64,000 nt of DNA, taken from the NCBI GenBank assembly GCA_944323845.1, contig CALUUA010000009.1:18444-82443 (forward strand), in the 5' to 3' direction. The notes under the pieces are model-generated. The model saw nothing but the letters and a program-made list of their open reading frames with translations. It did no database searches and was not told the DNA's origin. Made by a program: the position numbers and the translations under genes. Numbering within the stretch: position 1 is the stretch's first letter; each line of letters opens with the position of its first letter. Source of the stretch: an uncultured Bacteroidales bacterium. GTDB taxonomy: Bacteria; Bacteroidota; Bacteroidia; Bacteroidales; UBA932. Positions 61,475 through 64,000 of this stretch are shown piece after piece.

Positions 61475-63760
61475 TTATTTTCCTGTAAGTCTGACAGTAT
61501 GTTTCCTGCCGTCATAGCAGAGGACTTCCACCGACCCGTCACCTGCAGGTGTCACCTCGCTGTCTGGCCTTATCATCCTGTCTCCTGAAAAATCCGTCAG
61601 CGGCTCTCCTCCGTAGAATCCGAAAATGAGAGTCTGGATGGAAGTACGGACGACCCAATAGGTGCTGCCGCCTACCTTGATGCGTTCAGGCAAGCCCTTT
61701 ATGGTCTCTGCTGCGGTAATGGTCTTCCACTGAGGCGGCCTTCTTCCCTGAAGATTATACATCTCGATGGTATTGTCGGTGTGGAGAATCATCACATTGT
61801 ACTTTCTTCTTCCGGAGAAATCATAAACGTCCGGCCCGACCAGCACCGGTTTGCCCAGCTCCACAGGGAACGGATTCACGAAACGCCCGAGCCTGTCTAT
61901 TAAGTGAAGTCTGGAACCGGAGGCAAAGAGTATCTGCAGCTTTCCGTTTGCAAAATAGTCCACAGTCTGGGCGCATCCGCATATAGGGGCGTCGAACGGA
62001 ACTCCCCATAGCCCTTTGCCGCCCTCTTCCTGAAGACAGAGATAAAGGTTCTCCTGCTGGTAGAACAGATTCCACTTCCCTGTTCCCGAATTCTTGACCC
62101 TGAAAGGCCCTTCCGGTATAATCACTTCAGTATCCCGTTCGAATGTAGGGGCCTGACTTTTCAGGACAGTGGTCCTGAAGATGTCCAGATTCAGGTTCAG
62201 CCCGGATTTGTCTTCGTGCACGGTGAAGAACGCAGGTTCATACGAAATATCCTCCGTCGAGGCCATGATACCTTTCAGAAAAGCAGGCGAAAATACGGAT
62301 GAGACATATCCGGCATCCTCCGTCAGAGAAAGATACGAGACAAAATATGAATTCTTTCCCGAGAGCTTGTCTTCCACTGAAGCATCAGAGAAAAATGCAG
62401 AAAGCGGATATTCTGTAGCCCGACCTTCCGTGTACTCGGACAGGGCATTCCTGCTCCCGGCGATAAGCCATCCGTCATGTACGATGAAAGAGGATTCGTC
62501 CTCCGCGGAAAAGAGATTTCCGAAAAGCGAAGACAGATATCCCTTGTATGCATAAGGCCTGATGAGGTCCTCGAAGTCATCTTCAGCGACGTCTGTAATG
62601 CCCTTGAACAATACAGGGAAATTTACCCTGCCGAGTCTGGCGAGAATGACTTTCTCCAGTTTGCCTCCCACCTTGAATCCGGCGACAGCCACTTCTTTCA
62701 GTCCCAGAGCCGCAGCCCAGTCAGCCGGATCATAACCTGAGGCTTTCTTCAGACGGCTCCGCTCCGATTCGATATTCCTGACAAGGGTGCGCGTACCGGC
62801 AAATTTCAGATAAGCATCCAGATAAGCCTGTACGTCATCGAGAGGAACAGAAGCCGCAAATATGGTGTAAGACGGCAAGACGGACGATATTGCCGCTGAA
62901 GCCGGACCGATTCCGGAATATATGTTCATGAAATCATCCTGCCTCCCGTCGGAATATGCCTTTCCTTTCAACGCAAGCCTTTCGGGACCATATGCCGATA
63001 TCTCAAATGCTGCACAGCCGGCAAAATCGGAAATAAAACCTGCCGTCTTCCCGGAACTCCCCTTCAGGACATGCGATGCCAGATCTGTTGTCCCGGAATC
63101 CGGGACAATGACCATGTTTCCGGCTGAAGCCTTCATCACGGTTTCAGGGACTCCGGCCCTGTCAAGGACGGATACTTCCGACTTAAGATGCCTCAAGGCC
63201 GATTCCACCAGAATATCCGAAGGCGATACAAGTATCAGAGACCGTTTTCTGACAGGACTTCCGACAGGAGCATAATCATGGCCGTCTGCATACACTGCCG
63301 CCATGCCGGCTTTCTGTGCGGCCGACAGAAAGGCGGACACCTGTTCCGAGGACTCCGCTCCCGACTTGCCGGCATCTATCAGAAGAAGCGAGACGGACTT
63401 GCCCAAATCATGGACCGAAAGGACGGAAGGGCAGTCCATAAGCCCGCCATAAAGGGATGAAGAAGAGCCGATATCTTCCAGAAAGGATGCCATGCTGCCT
63501 GCATCCCCCCGTCCGGCCGTAAAAAAATGCATGGACGACTCCCCGGACACGATACACTTCAGCATAGAAGACATATCCTCATATTTGAGGACAGCGGATG
63601 CATCGGAAGGGACAGCTGACAGGAGCATGAACTGGCGGTTTTCAGCCACACTGTCTTTAGTACGGCCTGTGCCGGAATAAAGAAGGCTTACCGCTGCCGC
63701 CACGACAATCAGAAAGACGCCGATTATCGACAGGCAAATGATTATTGATTTCTTGCTCAT
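61475..63760 (-). CDS. Large membrane-anchored protein of unknown function
   Basis: A 761-residue protein with one N-terminal helix (SIIICLSIIGVFLIVVAAAVSLLY, about 5-28) and a long extracytoplasmic part. The region about 40-560 is Ser/Ala-rich with alternating alpha/beta pattern (VPSDASAVLKYEDMSSMLKC, IFAASVPLDDVQAYLDAYLKF), somewhat like DUF3352 proteins. The last 200 residues contain short repeats of beta-propeller type (GKWNLFYQQENLYLCLQE, GRRKYNVMILHTDNTIEMYNLQG). No catalytic motif recognised. First gene of the operon with acyl-CoA ligase, dCMP deaminase and Ctp protease; a role in the envelope is likely. Confidence 0.65.
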   Translation of the reverse strand: MSKKSIIICLSIIGVFLIVVAAAVSLLYSGTGRTKDSVAENRQFMLLSAVPSDASAVLKYEDMSSMLKCIVSGESSMHFFTAGRGDAGSMASFLEDIGSSSSLYGGLMDCPSVLSVHDLGKSVSLLLIDAGKSGAESSEQVSAFLSAAQKAGMAAVYADGHDYAPVGSPVRKRSLILVSPSDILVESALRHLKSEVSVLDRAGVPETVMKASAGNMVIVPDSGTTDLASHVLKGSSGKTAGFISDFAGCAAFEISAYGPERLALKGKAYSDGRQDDFMNIYSGIGPASAAISSVLPSYTIFAASVPLDDVQAYLDAYLKFAGTRTLVRNIESERSRLKKASGYDPADWAAALGLKEVAVAGFKVGGKLEKVILARLGRVNFPVLFKGITDVAEDDFEDLIRPYAYKGYLSSLFGNLFSAEDESSFIVHDGWLIAGSRNALSEYTEGRATEYPLSAFFSDASVEDKLSGKNSYFVSYLSLTEDAGYVSSVFSPAFLKGIMASTEDISYEPAFFTVHEDKSGLNLNLDIFRTTVLKSQAPTFERDTEVIIPEGPFRVKNSGTGKWNLFYQQENLYLCLQEEGGKGLWGVPFDAPICGCAQTVDYFANGKLQILFASGSRLHLIDRLGRFVNPFPVELGKPVLVGPDVYDFSGRRKYNVMILHTDNTIEMYNLQGRRPPQWKTITAAETIKGLPERIKVGGSTYWVVRTSIQTLIFGFYGGEPLTDFSGDRMIRPDSEVTPAGDGSVEVLCYDGRKHTVRLTGK

Positions 63761-63785
63761 TTGATACCGAATATGGTTCAAATCA

Positions 63786-63817
63786 CAAAGATACGAAAAA
63801 GACAAGAGGTGCGCAAA
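63786..63817 (-). promoter_or_regulatory. Promoter of the leftward four-gene operon
   Basis: Minus strand TTTG (63814-63817), 20 bases, TATCTTTG (63786-63793), a full consensus, 25 bases before the ATG at 63760. The presumed insertion sequence begins only nine bases upstream of the -33 element. Confidence 0.7.
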
Positions 63818-63884
63818 TGTATTTAGGGACTGTCGTAAAAAGAATAAAACTTTATAAAGAATTGATTGCCAATGTAATATAAAA

Positions 63885-63909
63885 TTTTTATCTTAGCTAA
63901 AGATAAAAA
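63885..63909. repeat. Inverted repeat in the possible IS leader
   Basis: TTTTTATCTT and AAGATAAAAA are exact reverse complements around AGCTA. A hairpin of ten base pairs between the IS end and its gene would block or cover outside transcription, as known for other elements. It could also simply be a terminator. Confidence 0.55.
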
Positions 63910-63968
63910 GAATACCCCCAACCGCCCTGGAAAAGCCAAATTTGGAGGTATCGCAAAAATTAATCTGC

Positions 63969-64000
63969 ATGGCTAAGGTACAAAATTTCTCTGGAATATC
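63969..64000 (+). CDS. Start of an unidentified gene, possibly a transposase
   Basis: ATG at 63969 opens a frame coding MAKVQNFSGI up to the window edge. Only ten codons are visible. The short M-A-K-[VI]-Q start is seen in several transposase families, but no assignment is safe. Confidence 0.35.
   Translation, partial: MAKVQNFSGI

Larger units (their letters stand above)
63826..64000 (+). mobile_element. Possible left end of an insertion sequence, cut by window edge
   Basis: From GGGACTGTCGTAAAAAG (63826) the base composition changes to AT-rich. An inverted repeat and a new reading frame (MAKVQNFSGI) follow at short distance, as at the left end of many IS elements. The other end, terminal repeats and target duplication are outside the window, so this is tentative. 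Confidence 0.4.

Noticed and set aside
1..64000. CRISPR arrays, rRNA and tRNA genes
   Set aside because: I looked for regularly spaced repeats, cloverleaf sequences with GTTCGA-type T-loops and rRNA segments and saw none; a tRNA scan would be needed to be sure.

Overview
The window reads as a chromosomal segment of a gut-type Bacteroidales bacterium (phylum Bacteroidota). The signs are: promoters of the Bacteroidota form (TTTG, about 19 bases, TAnnTTTG) in front of many genes; secreted proteins with Bacteroidota lipoprotein signals; families largely confined to this phylum (DUF4988 lipoproteins, Porin_10, DoxX/MauE fusion, AmgK-RapZ fusion); and moderate GC by eye. I cannot name the genus. 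Coding density is very high and no gene-free stretch exceeds 300 bases.

Region 1 (1-13.6 kb) is a glycosaminoglycan (chondroitin/hyaluronan) degradation locus. A family 8 polysaccharide lyase runs leftward off the window edge. Divergent from it is a five-gene rightward operon: GH88 unsaturated glucuronyl hydrolase, a second PL8-type lyase, a sulfatase with a serine at the formylglycine site, a PL29-like beta-helix lipoprotein and a DUF4988 surface lipoprotein. A perfect 40-base palindrome ends the operon. No SusC/SusD pair or regulator is in view.

Region 2 (13.7-34.6 kb) is mostly housekeeping: tyrS-rbfA-FtsX-like permease; a response regulator/histidine kinase pair with a PepSY-like secreted protein; polA-ECF sigma-rsmG; rpmH; tmk with a DoxX/MauE protein, divergent from folP; purB; divIC; a sugar nucleotidyltransferase; a CPBP protease; the AmgK-RapZ fusion with MurU (peptidoglycan sugar recycling); and the NAD salvage pair pncB-pncA.

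Region 3 (34.6-50 kb) carries a Porin_10 outer-membrane protein with an MltF-like lytic transglycosylase, an M13 peptidase with an FtsX-like permease, a BASS transporter, a pyrE-SRPBCC-rsmF-TPR operon divergent from a NUDIX gene, then queA, dprA, tatD and ansA.

Region 4 (51-63.8 kb) has an ExbB / four-helix protein / ExbD / ExbD operon, alkaline phosphatase, asnS-udk-tonB-like, and a leftward operon of a large unknown anchored protein, an acyl-CoA ligase, dCMP deaminase and a C-terminal processing protease. The last ~175 bases look like the left end of an insertion sequence cut by the window edge.

The most unusual items are the sugar kinase-RapZ C-domain fusion, a PolA that seems to have lost its proofreading site, a lytic transglycosylase with a shortened sensor domain, an Asp-Ser repeat region in the porin, and several divergent promoters whose boxes interlock as palindromes.
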